DNA of 10,951 nt from Sneathiella sp. (GCA_002732675.1 NVRR01000084.1:1-10951), one strand, 5' to 3'; shown: positions 1-7,512, counted from the stretch's first letter. Program-made: numbers and translations. Notes: a model not told the origin generated them from the sequence alone.

Positions 1-1
1 G

Positions 2-115
2 GTTTTTGCGGTGACGATGCTGATCCAGTTCGTCAGTTATCTGATGGAGGCGATTGCAGATTATCTGGAAGAGCCAGGCCATAAAGAACACGAAGTATCG
101 ATCGCGGCAGGGTAG
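2..115 (+). CDS. TRAP transporter small permease subunit (DctQ-type), C-terminal fragment
   Basis: An open frame enters from the left edge and stops at TAG 113-115, giving 37 visible residues. The peptide starts with a hydrophobic stretch (VFAVTMLIQFVSYLMEAIAD), the end of a last membrane helix, followed by a short charged tail. This is how DctQ-type small TRAP subunits end. The stop lies six bases before the ATG of a DctM-type large permease, and dctQ directly before dctM is the usual TRAP order, so context carries most of the call. In this family the small subunit forms the membrane complex with DctM and helps dock the periplasmic substrate-binding protein. The binding protein gene is not in the window, and the substrate cannot be inferred. 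The 5' end lies outside the window. Confidence 0.75.
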   Translation, partial: VFAVTMLIQFVSYLMEAIADYLEEPGHKEHEVSIAAG

Positions 116-121
116 CAGACA

Positions 122-2779
122 ATGGAACTTCTTTTTCTACTCATTCTTGTTCTCCTGATGGCCTTTGCCTTGGGATCCGGATATCCCGTGGCGTTCGCGC
201 TTCCCGGCACGGCCATTATCACCGTTGCTCTCGCGTCGATTTCTGGATATCTGTTTGAGGGTAACCCTGACGCGTATTTTCTGCAGGGGGGGCCTTGGCA
301 ATGGCTGAGCGCTGGTGTCACCAACCTCCGCGGCGTCTATTGGGAGGTTGAGCGCGATACCCTGATCGCCATTCCGCTGTTTATCTTTATGGGGATCATG
401 CTACAGCGCTCCAAAATTGCTGAAGACCTGCTGGTTACCATGGCCCAGCTTTTTGGTCCTGTTCCGGGCGGTTTGGGGATATCTGTCGTCTTCGTTGGCG
501 CCTTGTTGGCGGCGACAACGGGTATTGTCGGCGCCACGGTTGTCGCCATGGGACTGATTTCCCTGCCGGCGATGCTCCGAAACAATTATTCCAGGCCGCT
601 GGCGACGGGGACGATTGCGGCCTCTGGAACGTTGGGTCAGATTATACCGCCCTCTATCGTTCTGATCATTCTGGCGGATCAGCTGGCAAGCGCTGTCGAT
701 CAGGCGGGGTCCGCCCGCAAGGCGCTGCATAAGGCGGCGACGGGCGAACTGAGCATGCCGTCCTCCTTTGATGTTGTCTCGACAAGTGCAGGCGAGATGT
801 TCCTGGGCGCCTTTGTACCGGGTATGCTCCTGGTCGGGCTCTATATGGCTTTTATATTGGGCTTTGCACTTCTGCGGCCAAAGGCGGCACCGCCTGTTCG
901 CTATGGCGGGAAGTTTGACGCGAAATTTTTTGGTAATCTGGCGCTGGCTCTCATCCCGCCGCTCGGCCTGATTTTTCTAGTGCTGGGATCGATTATTGCC
1001 GGTATTGCGACGGTGAACCAGGCGGGCTCAATCGGGGCCGCGGGCGCTATTCTAATGGCGGGCTATCGATTGCGTGAAGGCCAGAAGTATGCCTACACAC
1101 CGGTTATCCTTGGGCTTCTTTCACTGGCAGGCGTCTTGGTTGTTGTTTCCTTTTTCGACACGAATATCAAGGCGATTTCGACGACGCAGGACGCTATTGG
1201 CGTAACGCTTGGCCTTATCGCCACCGTTGGGTTCCTGGTATCGCTTGTATGGAGTTGCTGGCGCGCCTATAAAATTGACGACACCCTTCAAGGTGTGATG
1301 ATCGAAACGGCGAAGACGACCTCGCTGGTCTTTATCATTCTTCTGGGCGCGGCCATGTTGACGGCAGCTTTCCGCGCCTTTGGCGGCGAGGAGCTGGTCC
1401 GCGACTTCCTCAACAGTATGCCCGGTGGCTTCTGGTCAAAATTTGTCATCGTCATGGCGGTGATCTTTTTCCTTGGGTTCTTCCTTGATTTTATTGAAAT
1501 CGCCGTCGTGGTTGTGCCGATCGTTGCGCCCATTCTGCTTGCGGATCCGACCGCGAATGTGACGGCCGTCTGGCTCGGGGTGATGATTGGCCTCAATATC
1601 CAGACATCGTTCCTGACGCCGCCTTTCGGCTTTGCGTTGTTCTATTTACGCGGCGTCGCGCCGCCTATCGTCAAGACAATTGAGATGTATAAAGGCGTTA
1701 TTGCCTTCATCGTCTTGCAGCTTATTGCCCTGCTCGTTGTCGGGCTTTATCCGCAGCTGGTGAATTATTTGCCGAACCGGGCGTCACTGACAGCAGAGAC
1801 GGCCCCGCCACCCAGAAACCCGAAGCTGCAATATTGTGTAGAAGAATATATTGCAGAACAATTTGTGACGGAGCGGGCGTCACTGGAAAGTGCGATTAAC
1901 GCGGCCCGCCGTCTGAATTTGGATAAATTGCCGAAACATCTGGCGTCCAGCCTTACCAAGAGTTTCGATGCGGCGGAAAGCGCTCCGGGTATTTTGGGCC
2001 AGGCCTTTCAGGCCGAAGATGTTATCGATCAAAATGTTGATCTGTATCGCCCCAAGCAAGTGAAGGTTCGCAGAATAGAAAGTAATATCCGCGATATCGA
2101 CGCTGAAATTCGGGAACACGATACTCTCCTCAGCCGTATTCGGGGTGACAACCATGATGCCGAAAAGCAAAAACTGAAGGACGAGATCGCGGCGCTAAAA
2201 GCAGAGCGCGATGAACTCTCCGCGAAGATCCCAGCGGAGTGGGCGACGACATATAAGGAATTCAGAAAACTCCTCAAGACCGAATCAACATTGCGAACGC
2301 AATTCCGGCGGGCGGCAGATACGGGATATCAGCCTGTTGTTGATTTCCTGACGGTCTTGCAAAGTAACGAAGCCTTTGCGGCGTTGAAGGCTGATATGGC
2401 GAAAATAAAGGCGGATTTGCTGCAAAAGACACCGAAAGAAATGGTTACAGAAGTTGAAGCGCTAAGCCGGCGGTTCGACGGCATTGCCGGTGCCTCGGAT
2501 ATTAAATCTGGATTATCGAAAGTTCGCCGTCGCCTAAAAGGCAAAACGCCCAAACTTGAGCAGGCCGCCAAGGAATTGGACAAGACGATAGCGGAATATG
2601 ATACGCAACTTGTGTGGCGCAATAGCGCCGAGATCAATTTGGTCGCCGGGCTTGAGAAATATGAGAAGGCGCTTCGCGGTTCGGTCGGTCTGCGCTTGCA
2701 GTCAAAACTGAACAAGGAACAGGCGTTGTTCGTTGCCAGTTGTCGGTCTGGACACACGGATATTTCTCATAATTTCTGA
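122..2779 (+). CDS. TRAP transporter large permease subunit (DctM-type) with long C-terminal extension
   Basis: An inner-membrane ion-coupled solute transport subunit that works with the DctQ-type protein encoded just upstream and an unseen periplasmic binding protein. The DctM hallmarks are visible: PGGLGIS (115-121), TGIVGATVVAMGLISLPAML (133-152), GQIIPPSIVLIILA (172-185), DFIEIAVVVVPIVAPI (456-471) and TSFLTPPFGFALFYLRGVAP (495-514). The loop at about 186-225 and two additional hydrophobic segments at about 326-344 and 359-379 make the membrane part about 550 residues, against roughly 425-450 for classic DctM; it resembles the larger mannitol/chloroaromatic-compound subgroup. After the last membrane helix (about 525-545) come about 330 soluble residues that are Lys/Glu/Arg-rich and partly heptad-like (clearest at 645-705). 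Translation starts at ATG 122, six bases after the preceding stop, without a strong Shine-Dalgarno, suggesting translational coupling. The substrate is unknown. I see no frameshift at the junction of membrane part and extension. Confidence 0.9.
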   Translation: MELLFLLILVLLMAFALGSGYPVAFALPGTAIITVALASISGYLFEGNPDAYFLQGGPWQWLSAGVTNLRGVYWEVERDTLIAIPLFIFMGIMLQRSKIAEDLLVTMAQLFGPVPGGLGISVVFVGALLAATTGIVGATVVAMGLISLPAMLRNNYSRPLATGTIAASGTLGQIIPPSIVLIILADQLASAVDQAGSARKALHKAATGELSMPSSFDVVSTSAGEMFLGAFVPGMLLVGLYMAFILGFALLRPKAAPPVRYGGKFDAKFFGNLALALIPPLGLIFLVLGSIIAGIATVNQAGSIGAAGAILMAGYRLREGQKYAYTPVILGLLSLAGVLVVVSFFDTNIKAISTTQDAIGVTLGLIATVGFLVSLVWSCWRAYKIDDTLQGVMIETAKTTSLVFIILLGAAMLTAAFRAFGGEELVRDFLNSMPGGFWSKFVIVMAVIFFLGFFLDFIEIAVVVVPIVAPILLADPTANVTAVWLGVMIGLNIQTSFLTPPFGFALFYLRGVAPPIVKTIEMYKGVIAFIVLQLIALLVVGLYPQLVNYLPNRASLTAETAPPPRNPKLQYCVEEYIAEQFVTERASLESAINAARRLNLDKLPKHLASSLTKSFDAAESAPGILGQAFQAEDVIDQNVDLYRPKQVKVRRIESNIRDIDAEIREHDTLLSRIRGDNHDAEKQKLKDEIAALKAERDELSAKIPAEWATTYKEFRKLLKTESTLRTQFRRAADTGYQPVVDFLTVLQSNEAFAALKADMAKIKADLLQKTPKEMVTEVEALSRRFDGIAGASDIKSGLSKVRRRLKGKTPKLEQAAKELDKTIAEYDTQLVWRNSAEINLVAGLEKYEKALRGSVGLRLQSKLNKEQALFVASCRSGHTDISHNF

Positions 2780-2792
2780 TCGGGGATTGGCG

Positions 2793-2817
2793 AGGGCGGT
2801 ATTTTCTCAACCGGCCT
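2793..2817. terminator. Weak hairpin between convergent TRAP and bpt genes
   Basis: Between the two converging stop codons, 2793-2800 can pair with 2810-2817 (AGGGCGGT against ACCGGCCT). This makes an 8-position stem with one internal G-G mismatch and a 9-nt loop. No T-run follows on either strand, so it does not meet the usual intrinsic terminator pattern. It is listed because its position between convergent genes is where a bidirectional terminator or an mRNA-end stabilising hairpin would sit. Confidence 0.25.
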
Positions 2818-2841
2818 TGCGACAGGGGGAGGGACCTTACG

Positions 2842-3558
2842 TCAGGTGAGGAGTTCCCACCCTTCGCGGGTCAGTATTTCAGACGGATGGAAGCGCTTTT
2901 TATAGGCCATTTTCGGGCTCTGCTCGATCCAGTACCCGAGATAAACATAGGGGAGCTGACGGTAGCGGGCTTGCAGAACATGCCAGAGAATTAGATAAGT
3001 CCCGGGACTGCATTTCTCCTCATCTGGGTCGAAAAAACTGTACACGAGGGAGAGCCCGTCACTCATGATATCGGTCAGGCTGACGGCAAAAAGGCTGCCG
3101 TCGGGTTTGCGAAATTCCACCAGCTGTGAGTTGACGGGGCTGTCTTCGACCATGGCCCGATAGTCATTAAAATCCATGTCGACCATGCCGCCATCGGAAT
3201 GCCGGGACAACAGGTACTTATGGAACAGATCGAAATGCTCCGTTGTCGCTTCCGCCGGAAATTCACTTGCGCGTAAACCCTTATTCGTCTGCCAGATACG
3301 GCGGAATGATTTCTTGAGTTTGAATTCTCTGGCGCGAACGCGAATGGGAATGCAGGCATCGCAGCCGTCGCAGGCCGGCCGGTAAGCCAGATCCTGGCTC
3401 CGCCGAAACCCCGCCTGGCTCAACGTGTTATGAAGATGGTCCGGATCGTCCCCGGCCAAAAGAGTTACAACTTTTCGCTCCAGTCGATTGTCAAGATACG
3501 GACAAGGGGCAGGTGGAGTGGAAAAGAAAAACCGGGAGGGGATTTCCACGCGCTTCAT
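2842..3558 (-). CDS. bpt: Aspartate/glutamate leucyltransferase (bacterial protein transferase, N-degron pathway)
   Basis: A cytoplasmic enzyme that transfers leucine from Leu-tRNA to proteins with N-terminal Asp or Glu, making them substrates for the ClpS adaptor and ClpAP protease. The 238-residue length is normal for Bpt. The N-terminal ATE domain shows CPYL (Cys19) and the cysteine cluster ACDGCDACIPIR (Cys63, Cys66, Cys69), with FRRSQDLAYRPAC just before it. The C-terminal GNAT-like half carries RHSDGGM (119-125), LVYSFFDPD (171-179), GTYLILWHV (186-194), YVYLGYWI (204-211) and KMAYKKRFHPSEIL (216-229), all strongly conserved in the family. The eukaryotic relative Ate1 uses Arg-tRNA, but the bacterial form with this short architecture is the leucyl-specific one. 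The ATG at 3558 fits the family N-terminus; the ribosome binding site is weak (AGAG). It lies 91 bp downstream of the SLC13 permease on the same strand, so it may be co-transcribed or have its own promoter. Confidence 0.95.
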   Translation of the reverse strand: MKRVEIPSRFFFSTPPAPCPYLDNRLERKVVTLLAGDDPDHLHNTLSQAGFRRSQDLAYRPACDGCDACIPIRVRAREFKLKKSFRRIWQTNKGLRASEFPAEATTEHFDLFHKYLLSRHSDGGMVDMDFNDYRAMVEDSPVNSQLVEFRKPDGSLFAVSLTDIMSDGLSLVYSFFDPDEEKCSPGTYLILWHVLQARYRQLPYVYLGYWIEQSPKMAYKKRFHPSEILTREGWELLT

Positions 3559-3649
3559 ACTGTCGTCTCTATCGTCATTTGTCCCATGAATTAAAGGGTA
3601 ACGCAGAAGCTTCGATTAGCAAATAGCCGAGCCCGATAATTAGCCATAT
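3559..3649 (-). promoter_or_regulatory. Intergenic region upstream of bpt
   Basis: A 91-bp, relatively AT-rich gap separates the SLC13 permease stop from the bpt start on the minus strand. Read on that strand it contains a TTTAAT hexamer resembling a -10 element, but no well-spaced -35 box; TTGCTA lies 21 bases upstream of it, too far for a standard sigma-70 promoter. There is no clear intrinsic terminator. A weak bpt promoter is possible but not demonstrated. Confidence 0.2.
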
Positions 3650-5506
3650 TTACATTAAACCGTAGTAAAACGGCGCGAAAATCGAAAATACCAGCCATAG
3701 AATTATGACCAACGGGGCTCCCGCCCGGAAAAAGTCAATGAATTTATAATGGCCCGGGCCCATGACCAGCAGATTCGTTTGATACCCCATTGGCGTGGCG
3801 AAAGAGCAGTTCGCGGCAAATATAACGGCATAGACGAAGATCATCGGATCGACGCCCAGCTCCAGACCAATGCTGATACCAATTGGCGTAAAGAGGACGG
3901 CCGTCGCATTATTGCTGAGAATATTGGTGAAGAACGCCACCATCAGAAAGAAGACGGAGAGGATAACCGGGGTGCCCGCTCCCATCAGCAACGACAAGAC
4001 GCCATGGGCGATAAAGCTTGCGCCGCCGGTGGCATGCATCGCCGCTCCAAGGCCGAGGGCGGCCCATATGAGCAGCAGGATCTTGCGGTCAATGGACCGG
4101 CTTGCCTGAAAGATGTTCAAGCATCCTGTGACAACCATGGCAACGGCGCCGGTGACAGCGGCAACGACGATGGGCATTAAGCCGGTCGCTGCGGAAATCA
4201 CCACAAGACCAAAAATAATACGGGCGCGCCAGGCGAGGGCTGTCGCCGGCAACTCACGTGCCGACCATTCCAGCAGGAGAACGTCGGGGTTACTTCTGAG
4301 CCGCATAATGTCGGAGCGATTGCCGAGAATAAGCAAAACATCGCCCGCTTCGAGGCGGATGTCGGTCATTCGGCTTGTTCGGATCATCCGGGAACGTCGC
4401 TGGATGCCGACCACCACGCATTTTGTGCGGTAGTGAAAGCTGACCTGGTAGAGCGCCCGGCCGATCATCCGCGATGCCGGGGCAACAACCGCTTCCGCCA
4501 GGGTCTGGTCCTGAACGGTTTTAAGCTCCGGCGGGGCGGCTGCAACGGCCTCATCAGTTTCCATAAATCCTTGCAATATCTGCGGGTTATCGGCCACAGC
4601 TTCGGTAATGGATTTGCGGGTTCCGGCGAACACCACGGCATCAGAGGGTTTGAGGGACATGCCGTCAAAAGGCGGGAGAATCACATGTTCGCCGCGCTGG
4701 ATGAACCGTATGGTGATATTGCGAAGGCTGGGAAATTGGCCCGCAACGGCTTCTTCGCCGACCAGCGGACTATCCGGTGCAATTTCCATTTGAACAATAA
4801 ACTGCTTCCCCGATATATCGACGACTTCCCCTGTGATCGAAGCGCGATTCGGCAGAATTTTCGGAACGATAATCAAGGCATAAAGCAGGCCAACACCGGC
4901 CAAAACCATGCCCGGGATGGAAAAATCGAAAAACTTGATTTGCGGCTGCCCGGCCTGAACCGCCGCCGCCATCACCAAAAGATTGGTTGAGGAGCCGATA
5001 AGGGTTGTCATTCCGCCAAGGATTGATGCGTAGCTAAGCGGGATCATCAGAGTAGAGGTGGACCGGTGAAGCCGCTCTGCCAGAGCCGTCATCAGCGGGA
5101 TAAAGATCACGACGACTGGCGTATTATTCATGAAGGCGCTGATAATCAGCACGGTCGTCAGAACCACCGTAATCGCCATGACAGGATGGTGGCGCCGCAA
5201 GGTGACGAGACGGCGGATCGGTTGGTCCATCGCGCCCGTTCTGACGATACCCTGTCCAACCACCAGCAATGACAAGACCGTTATAAGCGCCGGATCGCCG
5301 ATACCGGCGAGAATATCCCGGGCGGTGAGCAGGGAGGTTCCGGCGGCATCCGTGACGGGATAGAAATGAAAGAGCAGCAGCAGCCCGGCGATCACGCCGA
5401 TTGCGGAGATTTCCAGCTCTATTTTTTCACTAGAAAAGGCGACAATGGCGGCGGCAATAAAGGCAAGAACAATCCAGATATGCAAAGATGCGTCAACGAT
5501 AACCAT
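3650..5506 (-). CDS. SLC13/DASS-family permease with two internal TrkA-C (RCK_C) domains
   Basis: An inner-membrane carrier of the divalent anion:sodium symporter type; such proteins move sulfate, dicarboxylates or related anions. The 618 residues have the standard layout of the TrkA-C-containing subgroup: an N-terminal membrane half (1-215), two soluble RCK_C domains (about 223-305 and 328-412) and a C-terminal membrane half (428-615). Both family signature regions are present and pseudo-symmetric: SAFMNNTPVVVIFIPLM (123-139) with TTLIGSSTNLLV (167-178), and ILSNNATAVLFTPI (529-542) with ATPMGYQTNLLVMGPG (570-585). RCK_C modules often bind small ligands, so the soluble part may gate transport; the ligand is unknown. 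ATG 5506 is the usable start, but the only nearby Shine-Dalgarno-like AAGGA lies about 15 nt upstream, longer than ideal. It is transcribed away from the FAD oxidoreductase gene and towards bpt. Annotation as a sulfate transporter would go beyond the evidence. Confidence 0.92.
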   Translation of the reverse strand: MVIVDASLHIWIVLAFIAAAIVAFSSEKIELEISAIGVIAGLLLLFHFYPVTDAAGTSLLTARDILAGIGDPALITVLSLLVVGQGIVRTGAMDQPIRRLVTLRRHHPVMAITVVLTTVLIISAFMNNTPVVVIFIPLMTALAERLHRSTSTLMIPLSYASILGGMTTLIGSSTNLLVMAAAVQAGQPQIKFFDFSIPGMVLAGVGLLYALIIVPKILPNRASITGEVVDISGKQFIVQMEIAPDSPLVGEEAVAGQFPSLRNITIRFIQRGEHVILPPFDGMSLKPSDAVVFAGTRKSITEAVADNPQILQGFMETDEAVAAAPPELKTVQDQTLAEAVVAPASRMIGRALYQVSFHYRTKCVVVGIQRRSRMIRTSRMTDIRLEAGDVLLILGNRSDIMRLRSNPDVLLLEWSARELPATALAWRARIIFGLVVISAATGLMPIVVAAVTGAVAMVVTGCLNIFQASRSIDRKILLLIWAALGLGAAMHATGGASFIAHGVLSLLMGAGTPVILSVFFLMVAFFTNILSNNATAVLFTPIGISIGLELGVDPMIFVYAVIFAANCSFATPMGYQTNLLVMGPGHYKFIDFFRAGAPLVIILWLVFSIFAPFYYGLM

Positions 5507-5539
5507 AGAATGCGTATTAATTCCTTGCTGTTACATCGG

Positions 5540-5574
5540 GTAAGGTTAAAAACGACAACTGCAATCAACCTTAC
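5540..5574. promoter_or_regulatory. Inverted repeat GTAAGGTT-N19-AACCTTAC between divergent genes
   Basis: Perfect 8-bp arms at 5540-5547 (GTAAGGTT) and 5567-5574 (AACCTTAC) flank a 19-base AT-rich spacer. The repeat starts 33 bp upstream of the SLC13 permease start and ends 86 bp before the FAD oxidoreductase start, within their 154-bp divergent intergenic region. It could be a regulator operator pair, or a leader hairpin in the permease mRNA. The 27-bp centre-to-centre distance is longer than a single compact dimer site. No adjacent regulator gene is present to name the binding protein. Confidence 0.35.
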
Positions 5575-5660
5575 TCAGAACATCATGAGGATTGTCCACG
5601 ATCTTGCAAGCTCGCAATTACACTTTTACCGCCAATGATTTCTGAAGAAACTGCTGAACC

Positions 5661-6920
5661 ATGACGTCTTATTATGCCGCAACGGCAAACCCGCATACAC
5701 CGCTTCCGACTTTGCAGGGGGACGTGACGGCAGATGTATGTGTAATCGGGGCGGGGTATACGGGCTTGCTCAGCGCGCTTGAGCTTGCGGAAAAAGGTTT
5801 TTCTGTTGTCCTGTTGGAGGCCCGCTCTGTGGGGTGGGGGGCGTCGGGCCGAAATGGCGGTCAGATCGCCACCGGATACCCGCCGGGCATGATCGAAACA
5901 GCAAAAATTGTCGGCCCTGCAGATGCCAAAAAACTGTGGCAATTGTCGGGGCAGGCAACGGCGATACTTCGTGATCGCATCTCCCGCCATAATATCGCCT
6001 GTGATTTAAAGGCGGGCGAGCTGTATGCGACGGTGAAGCCAGCGCATCGGGACTGGTTGCTGGCGGAAAAGGAATTCTGCGAAGAAAACTATGATTTTAA
6101 GGATTACCGATGGATTGATGAGCGGGAATTGCCGCAAATAATCGCGGCGACGCGCTATCATGGCGCTCTGCTGGATCTGAGCGGCGGCCATTTGCATCCG
6201 CTGAACTATGCCCTGGGCCTCGCCAGTGCAGCGCGGGACGCCGGGGTATCGGTGTTCGAGAAGACGCGGGTTTTTTCCGTTGAGAGCGGCAGCCGACCGC
6301 GTATCCAATGCGAACAGGGTCAGGTGACGGCGCAATATGTCATTCTTGCCGGCAACGCTTATCTTGAGGGGCTAAACCCGGCGTTGGCGGCGCGCATTAT
6401 TCCCGTCAGCACCTATATTATGGCGACGGAACCACTGGGCGCAGAGCGGGCGAGAGAGCTGATGGCGACAGAGGCATGCGTGTCCGATACCAACTATAAT
6501 CTCGATTATTTCCGGATGTCGGCGGATAACCGACTGATTTACGGCGGGCGCGATTATGCCGGACGACCAAAGGGGGATCAGAAGGCGCTGCTGCGTCAGC
6601 ATATGCTGAAAACCTTCCCGCAGCTGTCTGATGTGAAAATCGATTTTATCTGGGATGGGAAGGTCGCCGTCACCCGCAACCGTCTCCCCGATATTGGCCG
6701 CATCGGCGCCAATATTTACTATGCGCATGGCTTTTCGGGGCAGGGGGTTCCGCTTTCAGCGATTGCCGGAAAAATCACGGCGGAGGCGATTGCCGGGGAC
6801 GCTGAAAAGCTCGATGTTTTCGGGCGTATTCCTCATAAATCTTTTCCAGGGGGCACGGCATTTCGCGTCCCCCTGTTGTCGCTGGCGATGTTTTATTACC
6901 GGCTGCGCGATTTACTGTGA
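5661..6920 (+). CDS. FAD-dependent oxidoreductase, DAO family (PuuB/OrdL, gamma-glutamylputrescine oxidase-like)
   Basis: A predicted soluble cytoplasmic flavoenzyme that oxidises an amine or amino-acid derivative, probably releasing ammonia or a second product with H2O2. The 419 residues match PuuB/OrdL proteins over their whole length. Seen: the family N-terminus SYYAATANPH, the Rossmann FAD motif VIGAGYTGLLSALELAEKG (28-46, with GxGxxG at 30-35) and ribose-binding Glu53, the WGASGRNGGQ motif (59-68), GGHLHPLNYALG (175-186), the C-terminal FAD-contact region HGFSGQGVPLS (356-366) and the typical ending LLSLAMFYYRLRDLL. An in-frame TGA at 5655-5657 makes ATG 5661 the first possible start; the ribosome binding site is poor. 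No gamma-glutamylputrescine synthetase (puuA) or other polyamine genes are adjacent, so putrescine degradation is only one option; family members also act on other amines. The 3' end overlaps the convergent RDD gene by 9 bp. Confidence 0.88.
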   Translation: MTSYYAATANPHTPLPTLQGDVTADVCVIGAGYTGLLSALELAEKGFSVVLLEARSVGWGASGRNGGQIATGYPPGMIETAKIVGPADAKKLWQLSGQATAILRDRISRHNIACDLKAGELYATVKPAHRDWLLAEKEFCEENYDFKDYRWIDERELPQIIAATRYHGALLDLSGGHLHPLNYALGLASAARDAGVSVFEKTRVFSVESGSRPRIQCEQGQVTAQYVILAGNAYLEGLNPALAARIIPVSTYIMATEPLGAERARELMATEACVSDTNYNLDYFRMSADNRLIYGGRDYAGRPKGDQKALLRQHMLKTFPQLSDVKIDFIWDGKVAVTRNRLPDIGRIGANIYYAHGFSGQGVPLSAIAGKITAEAIAGDAEKLDVFGRIPHKSFPGGTAFRVPLLSLAMFYYRLRDLL

Positions 6921-7439
6921 CGACAGCGATACCCGCCGGATCACCACATTGGCGACGAAATCATGCAGGCATCGACCGCGCGGATTAAACAATGAAACCA
7001 ACAGGATCAAAGACGACGTTACGGCGATGGATAAATAGAAAACGACAGCATGGATAGCCGCCGTCAGATAATCGGGGTCCTCTCCGTCCAGAACCTCCAT
7101 TTTCATATTCATGAAGCGCATGCCAATGGTCGCATTCCAGCTTCCGCCGATCAGTACGGTATTATAGGCGACAGGAACAAGCGCCACGCCGAGGAACAGA
7201 ACAGGCGTCAGGGCGCCGAAACTGATGATACCCAGTATGGTGGCGATAAATCCGGCAATCCAGGTTATGATCCCGATACAGACGATATCGATAAGATAGG
7301 CGAACATCCGCCGCAGACGAATAGATTCGTAATCATCCGCACGGAAGCTATCGGAAAAGGCGCTGTCCCCGGAATTCCGGGAATTTTCCCCGGCCTTTAA
7401 CGAACCGAGTTCTATTTGCCCGCCGCCCGCCTGTTTCAT
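6912..7439 (-). CDS. RDD-family membrane protein
   Basis: A small inner-membrane protein of 175 residues. A polar N-terminal tail (1-38, rich in Ser, Gly and Asp) precedes the RDD domain. Visible RDD features are IRLRRMFAYLIDIVCIGI (40-57, with the family Arg and the Asp51 within the first helix), a second hydrophobic helix (about 66-93), the NATIGMRFMNMKMEVLDG block (102-119), a third hydrophobic segment (about 129-150) and the closing RGRCLHDFVANVVIRR (154-169) with the conserved Asp160. The domain is widespread and mostly uncharacterised; a few members have been linked to cation/proton exchange, which cannot be assumed here. Its gene converges on the FAD oxidoreductase with a 9-bp overlap of coding ends and diverges from the MFS gene. 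The ATG at 7439 has a weak GAG-type ribosome binding site. Confidence 0.88.
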   Translation of the reverse strand: MKQAGGGQIELGSLKAGENSRNSGDSAFSDSFRADDYESIRLRRMFAYLIDIVCIGIITWIAGFIATILGIISFGALTPVLFLGVALVPVAYNTVLIGGSWNATIGMRFMNMKMEVLDGEDPDYLTAAIHAVVFYLSIAVTSSLILLVSLFNPRGRCLHDFVANVVIRRVSLSSQ

Positions 7440-7468
7440 GTCTCAAACCCCACAATCACGTCATGACA

Positions 7469-7512
7469 ATTGGTATCAGTCTCTATTTTTAAATGGTACT
7501 TGTTGATACAAT
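7469..7512. promoter_or_regulatory. Divergent RDD/MFS intergenic region with inverted repeats
   Basis: The 137 bp between the RDD and MFS starts are AT-rich. ATTGGTATCA (7469-7478) is mirrored by TGATACAAT (7504-7512), sharing the 6-bp GTATCA/TGATAC core plus imperfect flanks. The right copy is also the centre of a small palindrome, TTGT-TGAT-ACAA (7500-7511), a shape reminiscent of GntR/FCD-type operators. A -10-like TACAAT (7513-7518) follows immediately on the plus strand, without a good -35. Together this suggests a regulated MFS promoter, but the repeats are short and could arise by chance. Confidence 0.3.

Noticed and set aside
1760..1800. Possible frameshift or gene fusion creating the long TRAP permease
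   Set aside because: No stop, repeat or shift signature occurs at the junction, and the linker PNRASLTAETAPPPRNPKL looks like a natural proline-rich hinge. A separate downstream gene start with a ribosome binding site is not evident.
2329..2757. A 142-codon minus-strand open frame under the TRAP permease extension
   Set aside because: I considered it as an alternative explanation for the long C-terminal extension. Its Ser/Ala/Phe-rich translation resembles no protein family, whereas the plus-strand frame is continuous with the permease and gives a sensible helical, charged protein.
4433..4990. A 185-codon plus-strand open frame inside the SLC13 permease region
   Set aside because: It is antisense to a well-supported gene with family motifs on both sides, its translation is low-complexity and Arg/Asn/His-rich with no recognisable domain, and it has no ribosome binding site. 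Several similar frames (for example 3749-4180) are likewise by-products of codon bias.
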